Origin: Ignavibacteria bacterium
GTDB lineage: Bacteria; Bacteroidota; Ignavibacteria; Tepidaquicellales; Tepidaquicellaceae
NCBI GenBank assembly: GCA_036262055.1
Contig: DATAJP010000001.1
Coordinates: 1 to 64,000 of the forward strand
Direction: 5' to 3'
DNA length: 64,000 nucleotides
Within the stretch, counting starts at the first letter, position 1. Every line of letters begins with the position of its first letter. Position numbers and translations under genes: made by a program. The notes beneath the pieces are model-generated. The model did no database searches, was not told the DNA's origin, and was given only the letters and a program-made list of their open reading frames with translations. Of the stretch, positions 56,064 through 64,000 are shown in pieces.

Positions 56064-58547
56064 ATGAAAATTTTATACCCTCTTTTAATAACATTAATAA
56101 TAACGCTGTCCATAACAATATATTCACCGGTATTAATCGCCCAGACTGATGATTCAAATTTGAAGTCTGTTGTGAAGCTGCCCGAAGGATATAGTCCTAC
56201 AATAATGGATTTTATAGATGACCCTGTAACAATCGACGGGTATGATAATTTTAATTTAGGAACCGATTTTGGTGAACCATATATCGCAACAAATCCCAAA
56301 GACCCTAAAAACAGCATTTGCGCATTCAACATAAACAGCATTTATTATACAATTAATGGCACCGATTGGATAAGAACTCTTGCAACATTTCCGGGATTCA
56401 GTGTCCTTGGTGACCCGGTGCTTGCATTTGATTCGCTCGGAGTTTGTTATTATGTTCAGTTATACCAAAACGGAGGAACTTATGGGATTTGTGTTATGAA
56501 ATCATTTGATAAAGGAGCAACATGGACAAACTCAGTCAGCGCATTTTCAACAACGGTGGGATTGGCAGATAAAGAATGGATTTATGCAGATTATACGGGA
56601 GGACCTTTTTCTAATAATGTATACATCGGATGGAGGCAGTTTGGGTCAACAGGTATGAGATTCGTGAGAAGCACAAACGGAGGAACAAGCTGGTCTTCAC
56701 CTTTAACTTTTACCGGAAATCAAGGCGCATATGTTTGCGTAGGACCTAACGGTAGTGTTCAGGGCGGCTCGGTTTATTTCGCTTCATTAAATTCAAACTC
56801 GATTTTAGTAACAAGGTCAACTGACGGAGGCGTTACTTTTGGCACACAAATAAATGCAACAGGAACATTTGCTCCCGGAGGAACACCATGCGCAGGAAGA
56901 CAAACCGTAAAAGGATGCATAAGAATGGATTCATTTCCGAGAATGGCTGCTGACAATAGCTACACGGCTTCAAGAGGAAATGCATATATTGTAACGGTTA
57001 TAAATCCTGAAGGTCCCGACATTGCTGATATTTACTTATACAGGTCAACGAACAACGGACTGAATTGGAGTACGGGACTGAGAGTAAATGATGATAATAC
57101 AACGACAGACCAGTGGCTTCCGGCAGTAACGGTTGATAAAAAAACAGGAAAAGTTTTTGTATGCTGGTATGATTCGCGAATTGACCCTGTGAATAACAAG
57201 CGCACTCTTATATACGGAGCAGTTTCAACAAACGGAGGTGTTTCGTTTTTATCTAATGACCCCATATCAAATAAGGACTTTGACCCTGATAGTATGAGAG
57301 TCGTTCAGCCCGGCTCGCATTATTATATTGGTGATTACATTGGAAATTCTCCGATTGAAAATACTTCTTACAACGTTTGGATGGATGGAAGAAACAGAAA
57401 TCTCGGAAGCTACACGGGATATTATCCTGACTATGCTGTAATTGCAAACACTTCATCCATGAATGTTTCCACCGGTGAGACAAGAACAGTTACAGTCAAA
57501 GTTCCTTCAAAAAAGGGTCCTTTCAATGAAACCGTAAAATTTACTGCTACGCTTGATACTCTTCCGTCTTCAGGAACTATAGGGCTTTCTTTTGTAAATA
57601 ATAAAGATTCGGTTACAACAATACCCGATTCTGTCAGATTAAATATTTCAGTTAACGGAAGTGTTCCCGCAAAAAAATATACAGTTATAATTTTTGCAAG
57701 AGGTGTCAATGGAACACCTTCACACTCAAGAAAAGTTGAACTTCTTGTAAATGCATCGCGGTTAACCGTTGCAACAAACAGGTCAACAATCGTTCCTTAT
57801 CAAGTAAACGGTAATAGTTACACAACCCCGCAAGAATTTATTTTCGCAAACGGCTCTAATATTAATCTGAATGCACCTTTATCATTTTTAGCAGGTTCAG
57901 GAAATTATGTGTTTTTAAATTGGTCAAATAGCGGAACGGCTAATCAGAATATTACTATTAATGGAAATACTGATTTGTTTGCATCATATAAAATTCAATA
58001 CAAGCTGCTCGTTAACTCAACCTATGGATTTGTAACAGGAAATAATCAATATTTTGACTCAGCATCAAACGCAACTTTTACTGTAACTCAGAGAGTAATT
58101 AATGTTGGTGGAACGAATTATTATTTCAGAGGATGGACGGGCGGTGGTCCGGGGTCATATACAAGCGCAGACAGTCTCGGTCGCGACACTATTGTAAATC
58201 ATCCTATATTTAATCCGTATGTTGAAACTGCAAGATGGTCAACAGAACCGGCAGGAGTCATAGCCATAAGCTCCGAAATACCGGTTGAGTACAGCTTATA
58301 TCAAAATTATCCGAATCCATTCAATCCACAGACAAAAATAAGATTCGATATTATAAAAACGGGAAATGTAAGAATTATATTATATGATATAACAGGAAAA
58401 GAAGTTAGAACGGTTATAAATGAATCAAAGCAACCGGGAAAATATGAAACAATTTTTGATGCCTCAGGTCTTGCAAGCGGAATTTACTATTATAAGATAA
58501 TATCCAACGGCTTTGTAGATGTCAAAAAAATGATATTTATAAAATGA
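56064..58547 (+). CDS. Large secreted sialidase-like protein with InlB-type repeats and type IX sorting domain (paralog C)
   Basis: 827 aa. Signal peptide at residues 1-~30. The N-terminal two thirds form a sialidase-like propeller with Asp-boxes (SFDKGATW, STNGGTSW, STDGGVTF, STNNGLNW, STNGGVSF). Then come an immunoglobulin-like segment, two divergent bacterial InlB B-like repeats (NINLNAPLSF with YVFLNWSNSG; KLLVNSTYG with YYFRGWTGG), and a Por sorting domain with NYPNPFNP. Full-length similarity to the next gene shows tandem duplication. Role unknown. Confidence 0.88.
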   Translation: MKILYPLLITLIITLSITIYSPVLIAQTDDSNLKSVVKLPEGYSPTIMDFIDDPVTIDGYDNFNLGTDFGEPYIATNPKDPKNSICAFNINSIYYTINGTDWIRTLATFPGFSVLGDPVLAFDSLGVCYYVQLYQNGGTYGICVMKSFDKGATWTNSVSAFSTTVGLADKEWIYADYTGGPFSNNVYIGWRQFGSTGMRFVRSTNGGTSWSSPLTFTGNQGAYVCVGPNGSVQGGSVYFASLNSNSILVTRSTDGGVTFGTQINATGTFAPGGTPCAGRQTVKGCIRMDSFPRMAADNSYTASRGNAYIVTVINPEGPDIADIYLYRSTNNGLNWSTGLRVNDDNTTTDQWLPAVTVDKKTGKVFVCWYDSRIDPVNNKRTLIYGAVSTNGGVSFLSNDPISNKDFDPDSMRVVQPGSHYYIGDYIGNSPIENTSYNVWMDGRNRNLGSYTGYYPDYAVIANTSSMNVSTGETRTVTVKVPSKKGPFNETVKFTATLDTLPSSGTIGLSFVNNKDSVTTIPDSVRLNISVNGSVPAKKYTVIIFARGVNGTPSHSRKVELLVNASRLTVATNRSTIVPYQVNGNSYTTPQEFIFANGSNINLNAPLSFLAGSGNYVFLNWSNSGTANQNITINGNTDLFASYKIQYKLLVNSTYGFVTGNNQYFDSASNATFTVTQRVINVGGTNYYFRGWTGGGPGSYTSADSLGRDTIVNHPIFNPYVETARWSTEPAGVIAISSEIPVEYSLYQNYPNPFNPQTKIRFDIIKTGNVRIILYDITGKEVRTVINESKQPGKYETIFDASGLASGIYYYKIISNGFVDVKKMIFIK

Positions 58548-58584
58548 TTATTCATAGAATTTTATAAAATTTACTATAGTTTTC

Positions 58585-58607
58585 AAAGAGATAAAAGTAT
58601 ACTCTTT
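58585..58607 (+). terminator. Weak terminator-like hairpin
   Basis: AAAGAG / CTCTTT 6-bp stem with an 11-nt loop, followed by TTG, 38 bases after the stop of the 827-aa gene. The rest of the gap to 58804 is AT-rich with nothing else recognised. Confidence 0.3.
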
Positions 58608-58804
58608 TTGAAATAAGTTTATTAAATTATATACTTAATATTTAACTGATTGAGCTTTTACATCTGAAGTAAAAATATGTTTATTATTAGGATTTAAGCA
58701 AATAACAGGTTTCCCCGTATATCCCTAATCAATTTTAATTTAATAAATAAATACATAAATTTGAGTAATTAATAATTTTACTTATTTAACCTAAACATTT
58801 ACAA

Positions 58805-61285
58805 ATGAAGAAAATCATTCTTTTCTTAATTATCCTTGGCGGGGTAGTTTCAATCGGTTTGCGTGACCAGCTCGGCGGTTGGGATGATGACCCAAATCTC
58901 GATCAGATTCCTGCTAAATACAGGGAGCATGCTCAAAATTATATTCAGGATTTTCCGGCTGCGGTTGTTATAACAGACACATCGGGCTATGATGAATATC
59001 ATCTTGGGAATGCATTTGCCGAGCCGCATATGTCAATAAACCCGCAAGACCCCAAACAAATTTTTGCCGCATATAATACTAATGTTACTTACAGAACTCT
59101 CGATGGAATTAATTGGGAATCTGTAACTCCGAATATTCCAAGCGCTGCAGGAGACCCTGTAACTGCGTTTGACAGCTTGGGAAGATTGTATTATGACAAT
59201 ATGTATGCTCCCGGTGGAAATATAACCGGAACCAAGCTTGCATATTCGGATAATGTCGGAACTCAATGGTTAGGAATTGTTGATGCGAACCTTGGTAATG
59301 ATAAAAACTGGATTGCTGCTGACCAGAGCGCAGGTCCATATTCAAACCACGTATATGGAGTAATGACCCCCGGAAATATTGCCCGTTCGACAAACCGTGG
59401 GCAAAGTTTCAGCATAGTTGGAGGATTCACAAATCAACTTCCCGGTATGATGGTTGCAGTTGGTCCAAACGGAAATATTCAAGGAGGAACGGTTCATATA
59501 GTTACAGGAACAGGAAGTTCTATTACACCAACCTGGGCATTTCATAAATCAAATGATGGCGGTGCCTCATTTACAACAGTTGGCGTGCATAGTTATGCAA
59601 ACGGTGTGGGTGATTATATCGGAAACCGAAACAGCGTTCAAAATATGAGAACAAGACCATATCCTTTCATAGCTGCTGATAATAGTTATGGTCCTTATAG
59701 AGGAAGATTTTATATGATTTATGCATCGAATGACCCTCCGGGTCCGGGTAATAAACCTGATATATGGTGCAGATATTCCACAGACCAAGGTGTTAGCTGG
59801 TCTAATCCTCCTGTAAGAGTAAACGATAACCCTAATCCGACCACAAGCAATGAATGGTTTCCTTCAATATGGTGCGATAAAAATAACGGTCGTTTATATG
59901 TAAAATGGCTCGATACAAGAGATTGTCCTACATCCGATAGTGCATTGGTTTATGGTTCATATTCAACAAACGGCGGACAAACTTTTGTAACTAACCAAAG
60001 AATTTCAAGTAAAAAGTTCAGAATCAACTGCACTACTTGCGGCGGCGGCGGAACACCTGCATATCTTGGTGACTATGATGCAATGATGTCGGTCGGCGGT
60101 TCAGCGGGAATTACCTGGACTGATTTCAGATTCGGTAATTTTGCTTCATTTTTCGCTTATTTCCCTGATTATGCTGTTAAAACAAGTGCGACTTCAGTCG
60201 GAATACCTCTCGGCGGAAACGGTAACGTTGTTGTATCTGTTCCTTCAGCTAAACTTTATTCTGATAACGTAACTTTCACTGCAGCTCTTCAAACACCTCC
60301 AACTACCGGCACAATTTCTTTAACGTGGCAGGGAGGCAATAATACTGTTACATCAATTCCGGGACAAGTTACTCTTAATATTGCTGCAACTGCAAATGTT
60401 CCGGCAGGTTCATATACCGTTCACATAGACGGAAGAGGACCCGGAGGAATTCCTGCGCATAGAAGAACCGTAACAGTTCTAATAAACTCTTCGGTATTGA
60501 AAATAGCAACTAACAGACCCGGGGTAATAAATTATACAGTAAACGGAACTTCTTATAATCAGCCGCAGGAATTTATATTTCCGAACGGAACGAATGTCAA
60601 TATTTCTACTCCTGCGGATTTTACAACACCTTCATCAAAATATACCTTCCTTAACTGGTCGAATGGTGGAAACGCAACACAAACCGTTACACTCAACAGT
60701 GATTTAAACCTTGTTGCTACATATAAAGTAGGATATAAACTTCTTGTAACATCTACTTATGGAACTGTAACAAATCACAATCAGTTTTTTGATTCAGGTG
60801 GTGTGGCATGGTGGTGCGTTACTCCGAGGGTTGTAAATGTAAGCGGACAAAATTGGTATTTCAAAGGATGGAACGGTTCCGGTCCTAATTCATTTACAAG
60901 TCCCGATAGCTCCGGCAGAGATACCTGTACAGGTGTAGACCATATGCTTAACTCATTTGTTGAGATAGCCAGATGGTCAACCGAGCCGCATGCCATTCAT
61001 AACATTAGTTCGGAAGTTCCTTCTGAATATAAGCTTCATCAGAATTATCCGAATCCTTTTAACCCGGTTACAAGGATTAAATTCGATATTATAAAATCAG
61101 GTAATGTTAAAATTGTAGTCTATGACCTGCTTGGAAAGGAGGTGGCGGTTCTCGCCAATGAGTTCCTGCCTATAGGAAGGTATGAAGCTGACTTCGATGC
61201 TTCGCATCTTGCAAGCGGAATTTATTACTATAAAATAACAACACAGGATTTCGTATCAGTTCGGAAAATGATGCTGTTGAAATAA
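58805..61285 (+). CDS. Large secreted sialidase-like protein with InlB-type repeats and type IX sorting domain (paralog D)
   Basis: 826 aa. Same order of parts as its upstream neighbour: signal segment (KKIILFLIILGGVVSIG), propeller with DGGASF/STDQGVSW/STNGGQTF boxes, a short cysteine pair region (NCTTCGGGG), InlB-like repeats (YTFLNWSNGG; WYFKGWNGSG), and NYPNPFNP ending VRKMMLLK. It probably arose by duplication of paralog C. Terminated by a strong palindrome at 61328-61351. Confidence 0.88.
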   Translation: MKKIILFLIILGGVVSIGLRDQLGGWDDDPNLDQIPAKYREHAQNYIQDFPAAVVITDTSGYDEYHLGNAFAEPHMSINPQDPKQIFAAYNTNVTYRTLDGINWESVTPNIPSAAGDPVTAFDSLGRLYYDNMYAPGGNITGTKLAYSDNVGTQWLGIVDANLGNDKNWIAADQSAGPYSNHVYGVMTPGNIARSTNRGQSFSIVGGFTNQLPGMMVAVGPNGNIQGGTVHIVTGTGSSITPTWAFHKSNDGGASFTTVGVHSYANGVGDYIGNRNSVQNMRTRPYPFIAADNSYGPYRGRFYMIYASNDPPGPGNKPDIWCRYSTDQGVSWSNPPVRVNDNPNPTTSNEWFPSIWCDKNNGRLYVKWLDTRDCPTSDSALVYGSYSTNGGQTFVTNQRISSKKFRINCTTCGGGGTPAYLGDYDAMMSVGGSAGITWTDFRFGNFASFFAYFPDYAVKTSATSVGIPLGGNGNVVVSVPSAKLYSDNVTFTAALQTPPTTGTISLTWQGGNNTVTSIPGQVTLNIAATANVPAGSYTVHIDGRGPGGIPAHRRTVTVLINSSVLKIATNRPGVINYTVNGTSYNQPQEFIFPNGTNVNISTPADFTTPSSKYTFLNWSNGGNATQTVTLNSDLNLVATYKVGYKLLVTSTYGTVTNHNQFFDSGGVAWWCVTPRVVNVSGQNWYFKGWNGSGPNSFTSPDSSGRDTCTGVDHMLNSFVEIARWSTEPHAIHNISSEVPSEYKLHQNYPNPFNPVTRIKFDIIKSGNVKIVVYDLLGKEVAVLANEFLPIGRYEADFDASHLASGIYYYKITTQDFVSVRKMMLLK

Positions 61286-61940
61286 ATTAGTTTATAAAGT
61301 ACTTAAAGTTTGTAATGCTGTAAAGTTAAAGCCCCGACATGTCGGGGCTTTTTTATTTCTCCCAACAAAGCGAGTTACTCCATTCTATCCCGACAAAGGG
61401 TCGGGACCTCACTTCGTTCCGTTTTTTAGCTACAGAGTTCAGAGAGAAAAATAAAATCATTCCGATAAAGCCATGAAGAACGCAAAGAAGTACAAAGGAA
61501 ACTAAGCCACGAATTAACACGAATGCCACGAAATCAACACCCCCGCCGCTTCGCGGCACCATTCTTCAAAAGGAGGATTTTCCATTCTATTTTTTTATTC
61601 TATTCATTCTATTTTTTCTTCAAATGATTGAGTTTTGATTTGCATTTGCAGAATTTTCTGAAATTCATTCTATTATAGAATGGATGTTTTGATTTTAATT
61701 TAGTTTTGAAGAATTTTCATTCTATTTTTCATTCTATTTTTTTTGTAAGTCACAAAGAACACAAAGAAGCACAAAGAAAACTGAAGGAGCATGAATTAAT
61801 ACGAATTACCGAAAATCACTTAATGAAATTTATTTATAAAAGATTTTTTATATGAGGATAATCGGGTTGGAATGGGGAGAGTAATACGAATTATTTAAGC
61901 AATAACCCCGACAGGTCGGGACTTCTGATAAAATAATAAA
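61286..61940. other. 655-bp intergenic region: terminator plus degenerate repeats, no gene seen
   Basis: No credible coding frame. It holds the terminator palindrome, a second CCCGAC/GTCGGG pair near 61907-61925, six copies of CATTCTAT (61381, 61583, 61605, 61666, 61718, 61730), an imperfect ~45-nt tandem unit (61630-61674 and 61684-61726), and CACAAAG/ACGAA-rich words shared with 48443-48604. Probably a sink of dispersed repeats or remnants of a small element. Confidence 0.7.
61328..61351. terminator. Rho-independent terminator (perfect 24-bp palindrome)
   Basis: The stem AAAGCCCCGACA/TGTCGGGGCTTT is followed by TTT on the plus strand, 42 bp after the 826-aa gene. The GC-rich core stands out in an AT-rich background. 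Confidence 0.88.
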
Positions 61941-63245
61941 TTATTTTATCAGTAGCATCTTTTTAGTTTCTTTAAAATTATCTGTTATGAGAGTATAGTA
62001 ATATACACCACTTGATAAATTATTTGCGTTAAACTGAACTTCATAAGTCCCTGCCGATAATTTTCCATTAAATGCTTCGAAAATAAATTCTCCTATAGAA
62101 TTATAAATTAGTAGCTTTACGTTTGTCGTTTGTCGTTTGACCGAAAATCTAATTTTCGTATTGGGATTAAACGGATTAGGATAATTCTGAAACAGTTTAT
62201 ATTCACTGGGCATTTCATTTCCTATTTGTTCAATTGCTGAAAGTCCACCACCATCGGTCGTGTGAACAATTTGACTTCCTGCAGACCATCCCTTATTACT
62301 ATCTATAAATTGTATTTTAGTATAACCAGCTTTAGGTGTTGTTTGCACAAACCAATTTTCGCCTCCATCGGTAGTATGTAAAATTTTTGCAAAACCGCAT
62401 GCTATCCAACCTTTGAGACTATCAACAAAGTAAACATCATTATTACCCGAACCTGTAGGTGTAGGATCAATTTGAGTAACCCAATTCTGACCCCCATTTG
62501 TTGTTTTAAAAATACCATTTAATTGATTTGAACTAGTATTAGCAAGCCAACCGATATTTTTATTTATAAAATACATATTATTTATTCCAGTAGGAAATGA
62601 GACCTGTTGTATCCAATTTTGTCCGCTGTTGGTTGTTTTAAATAATCGTATATTTTGACATACAGACCATCCTGTATCATTATTAATAAAAAAAAGTCTA
62701 GATGGTCTGAAGCTTACACCTAATTGAAGTTGCCAGTTTATTCCACCATTTGTTGTTTTATAGACTCCTCCATCAAATAAGTCATCACTGCATACCCAAC
62801 CGGTATCAACAGTGGTAAAAAATAAATCTGTCAAAGGATAAGCAGATAACCCCGTAACATTAAACCAATTTATTCCTCCATCTGTGGTTTTAATTATTAC
62901 TCCGGGTGGAGCTGAACCCACCGAATAACCCGTATTTTCATTAATTAACTGCAATGCTGTAAGATAATATTTGTTTTGATATTGAATACTCCAATTGTTT
63001 CCTCCATTTGAAGTATAAAAAATATATGCTGAATCATTTGTATTTTTTCTTGCTGTAGCCCATCCTTTTAATGAGTCTATAAAATATATATCAGTTATTA
63101 GTACATCAGTTCTTGGTAAAGTTTGCTGATACCATCCGGGAGGAATAGATTGAAATGTGAATGCGAAAAAAAGAAGTATGGTTGCAGGGTATAATATCCC
63201 GCCAAGGCGAGACTTCGTTAAGCTCAGTTTTCTTAGTTTGTTCAC
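61941..63245 (-). CDS. Secreted Ycf48-like repeat protein with type IX sorting domain
   Basis: 434 aa. The N-terminus (KLSLTKSRLGGILYPATILLFFAFTF) is a basic-then-hydrophobic signal. It has regularly spaced photosystem-stability/Asp-box repeats, each with a G-W strand and an Asp-box: TSNGGNNW, TTDGGINW, TTNGGINW, TTNSGQNW, TTNGGQNW, TTDGGENW. C-terminal NYPNPFNPNTKIRF ending ETKKMLLIK is a type IX sorting domain. Same plan as the gene at 10205-11509. Function unknown. Confidence 0.86.
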   Translation of the reverse strand: MNKLRKLSLTKSRLGGILYPATILLFFAFTFQSIPPGWYQQTLPRTDVLITDIYFIDSLKGWATARKNTNDSAYIFYTSNGGNNWSIQYQNKYYLTALQLINENTGYSVGSAPPGVIIKTTDGGINWFNVTGLSAYPLTDLFFTTVDTGWVCSDDLFDGGVYKTTNGGINWQLQLGVSFRPSRLFFINNDTGWSVCQNIRLFKTTNSGQNWIQQVSFPTGINNMYFINKNIGWLANTSSNQLNGIFKTTNGGQNWVTQIDPTPTGSGNNDVYFVDSLKGWIACGFAKILHTTDGGENWFVQTTPKAGYTKIQFIDSNKGWSAGSQIVHTTDGGGLSAIEQIGNEMPSEYKLFQNYPNPFNPNTKIRFSVKRQTTNVKLLIYNSIGEFIFEAFNGKLSAGTYEVQFNANNLSSGVYYYTLITDNFKETKKMLLIK

Positions 63246-63359
63246 CTTATCCGTACTTGAATAAATTTAAGAAAAGGATAAATAATTACAAAGGGAATAA
63301 GAATTTAAGAATGATATAAAAATGTAATTTTTTTGAGAATATATGTGTTAAAGTCATAT

Positions 63360-64000
63360 ATGAGAGCAAGTTCCGAAAAGGTTTTAAAAGAAACCGGTAA
63401 AATAAAGAAATCACGTAAGAAGAAAGGAACTCTGATTGTAATCGGCGGACATGAAGACAAAACCAATCAGGGTATTATATTAAAAATAATCGCTAAGAAA
63501 ATCGGTTCGGGAAAGCTTGTGGTATTACCTTTTGGAAGTGAGTATCCTGATGAAATGATAGATATTTATAAAAAAGCATTCAGGAGAGCAGGAATAAAAC
63601 ATCTGAGTTTTATTAATATTATGAACAGGAAAGATTCGAGAGAAATTGCAAAATTAAAAGTTTTAAAAAATGCAAGCGGAGTTTTTTTTACGGGAGGCGA
63701 CCAGCACAAGATAAATTCATTAATTGCTTATACTCCTTTTTGCGATGCAGTGAAGATGATTTACGAAAAAGGCGGATTAGTTGCAGGAACATCGGCAGGA
63801 GCTTCGGCATTATCCCAGACAATGATTGTTTATCCGCAGCATAAGCACGAAGTTGAAGACATTGACCATAATGAGTTTGATATGGCGCCCGGACTCGGCT
63901 TATTGCCCGATGATATACTTATCGACCAGCATTTTTCGCAAAGAAGCCGTTTCGGAAGATTGTTGAGCGCAGTAGCAAGAAACCCGCGTCTTCTTGGGGT
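63360..64000 (+). CDS. cphB: Cyanophycinase, partial (3' end outside window)
   Basis: 213 codons from ATG 63360 to the right edge. Peptidase S51 features: GTLIVIGGHEDKTNQG, GVFFTGGDQHKINSL, the nucleophile Ser145 in AGTSAGASAL, and DQHFSQRSRFGRLLSAVARNPRLLG. It splits cyanophycin (Asp-Arg polymer) into dipeptides. No cyanophycin synthetase is in view; it may start just beyond the edge or be absent, in which case the enzyme would use imported polymer. No signal peptide is visible. Confidence 0.92.
   Translation, partial: MRASSEKVLKETGKIKKSRKKKGTLIVIGGHEDKTNQGIILKIIAKKIGSGKLVVLPFGSEYPDEMIDIYKKAFRRAGIKHLSFINIMNRKDSREIAKLKVLKNASGVFFTGGDQHKINSLIAYTPFCDAVKMIYEKGGLVAGTSAGASALSQTMIVYPQHKHEVEDIDHNEFDMAPGLGLLPDDILIDQHFSQRSRFGRLLSAVARNPRLLG

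Noticed and set aside
61353-61562. 69-aa minus-strand frame in the repeat region
   Set aside because: It spans dispersed repeats and the terminator tail; its composition and lack of a start signal argue against a gene.
61570-61740. Possible CRISPR-like array from repeated CATTCTAT words
   Set aside because: The repeats are short, unevenly spaced (12 to 61 bp) and have no constant-length spacers; no cas gene is in the window.

Overview
The window comes from an AT-rich bacterial chromosome with dense, mostly single-copy housekeeping genes. The best guess is the Bacteroidota/Chlorobi (FCB) group, probably an Ignavibacteria-like lineage. The main reason is nine predicted secreted proteins that end in a type IX secretion (Por) sorting domain with the NYPNPFNP signature. 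Supporting signs are a SusC-like TonB receptor with a carboxypeptidase-regulatory N-terminus, a bacillithiol gene (bshB1) and frequent TTG starts. The assignment is inferred from protein content only; no rRNA, tRNA or CRISPR array was found.

Layout. 1-6.7 kb: TonB receptor (cut by the left edge), two type IX cargo proteins, a structured-RNA candidate between them, and a TrmB-like regulator with an operator-like promoter. 6.9-10.1 kb: leuS and a HIT protein. 10.2-16.2 kb (+): a cargo protein, then bshB1, a DEDDy exonuclease, ybaB, recR, a methyltransferase and two paired lipoproteins. 16.2-21.3 kb (-): tandem Asp-box cargo paralogs of about 850 aa. 21.4-26.5 kb (-): a tight set yggS-divIVA-pnp-pnp-like-ALDH-like-L,D-transpeptidase, in which the second PNP and the ALDH look like degenerate paralogs. 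26.7-29.2 kb (+): a Cof-type phosphatase and bifunctional ftcD. 29.2-31.7 kb (-): a very AT-rich single-chain restriction-modification enzyme, probably acquired. 31.9-34 kb (-): AlbA-type protein, ruvX, HU, pgsA. 34-42.2 kb: cysteine desulfurase, pssA-psd-purC, an APC permease, rpsA-cmk and a lipoprotein. 42.4-50.4 kb (+): eno, queA, an unknown protein, ispD, an esterase, a glycosylasparaginase and an amidohydrolase-fold protein that has lost its metal ligands. 50.5-53.6 kb (-): a cargo protein, a DUF971 protein and an MFS transporter. 53.8-61.3 kb (+): glucan phosphorylase and a second tandem pair of cargo paralogs of about 826 aa. 61.3-61.9 kb: a repeat-rich gap. 61.9-64 kb: a Ycf48-like cargo protein and the start of a cyanophycinase.

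Themes. Secreted beta-propeller/Asp-box proteins are over-represented and duplicated in tandem. The core genes cover phospholipids (pgsA, pssA, psd), translation (leuS, rpsA, queA), recombination (recR, ruvX), glycolysis and glycogen (eno, glgP-like) and isoprenoids (ispD). The most unusual items are the RNA element at 4875-4972, the set of catalytically degenerate enzyme paralogs (PNP-like, ALDH-like, amidohydrolase-like), the fused nuclease-methylase-specificity protein, and families of small palindromic intergenic repeats.
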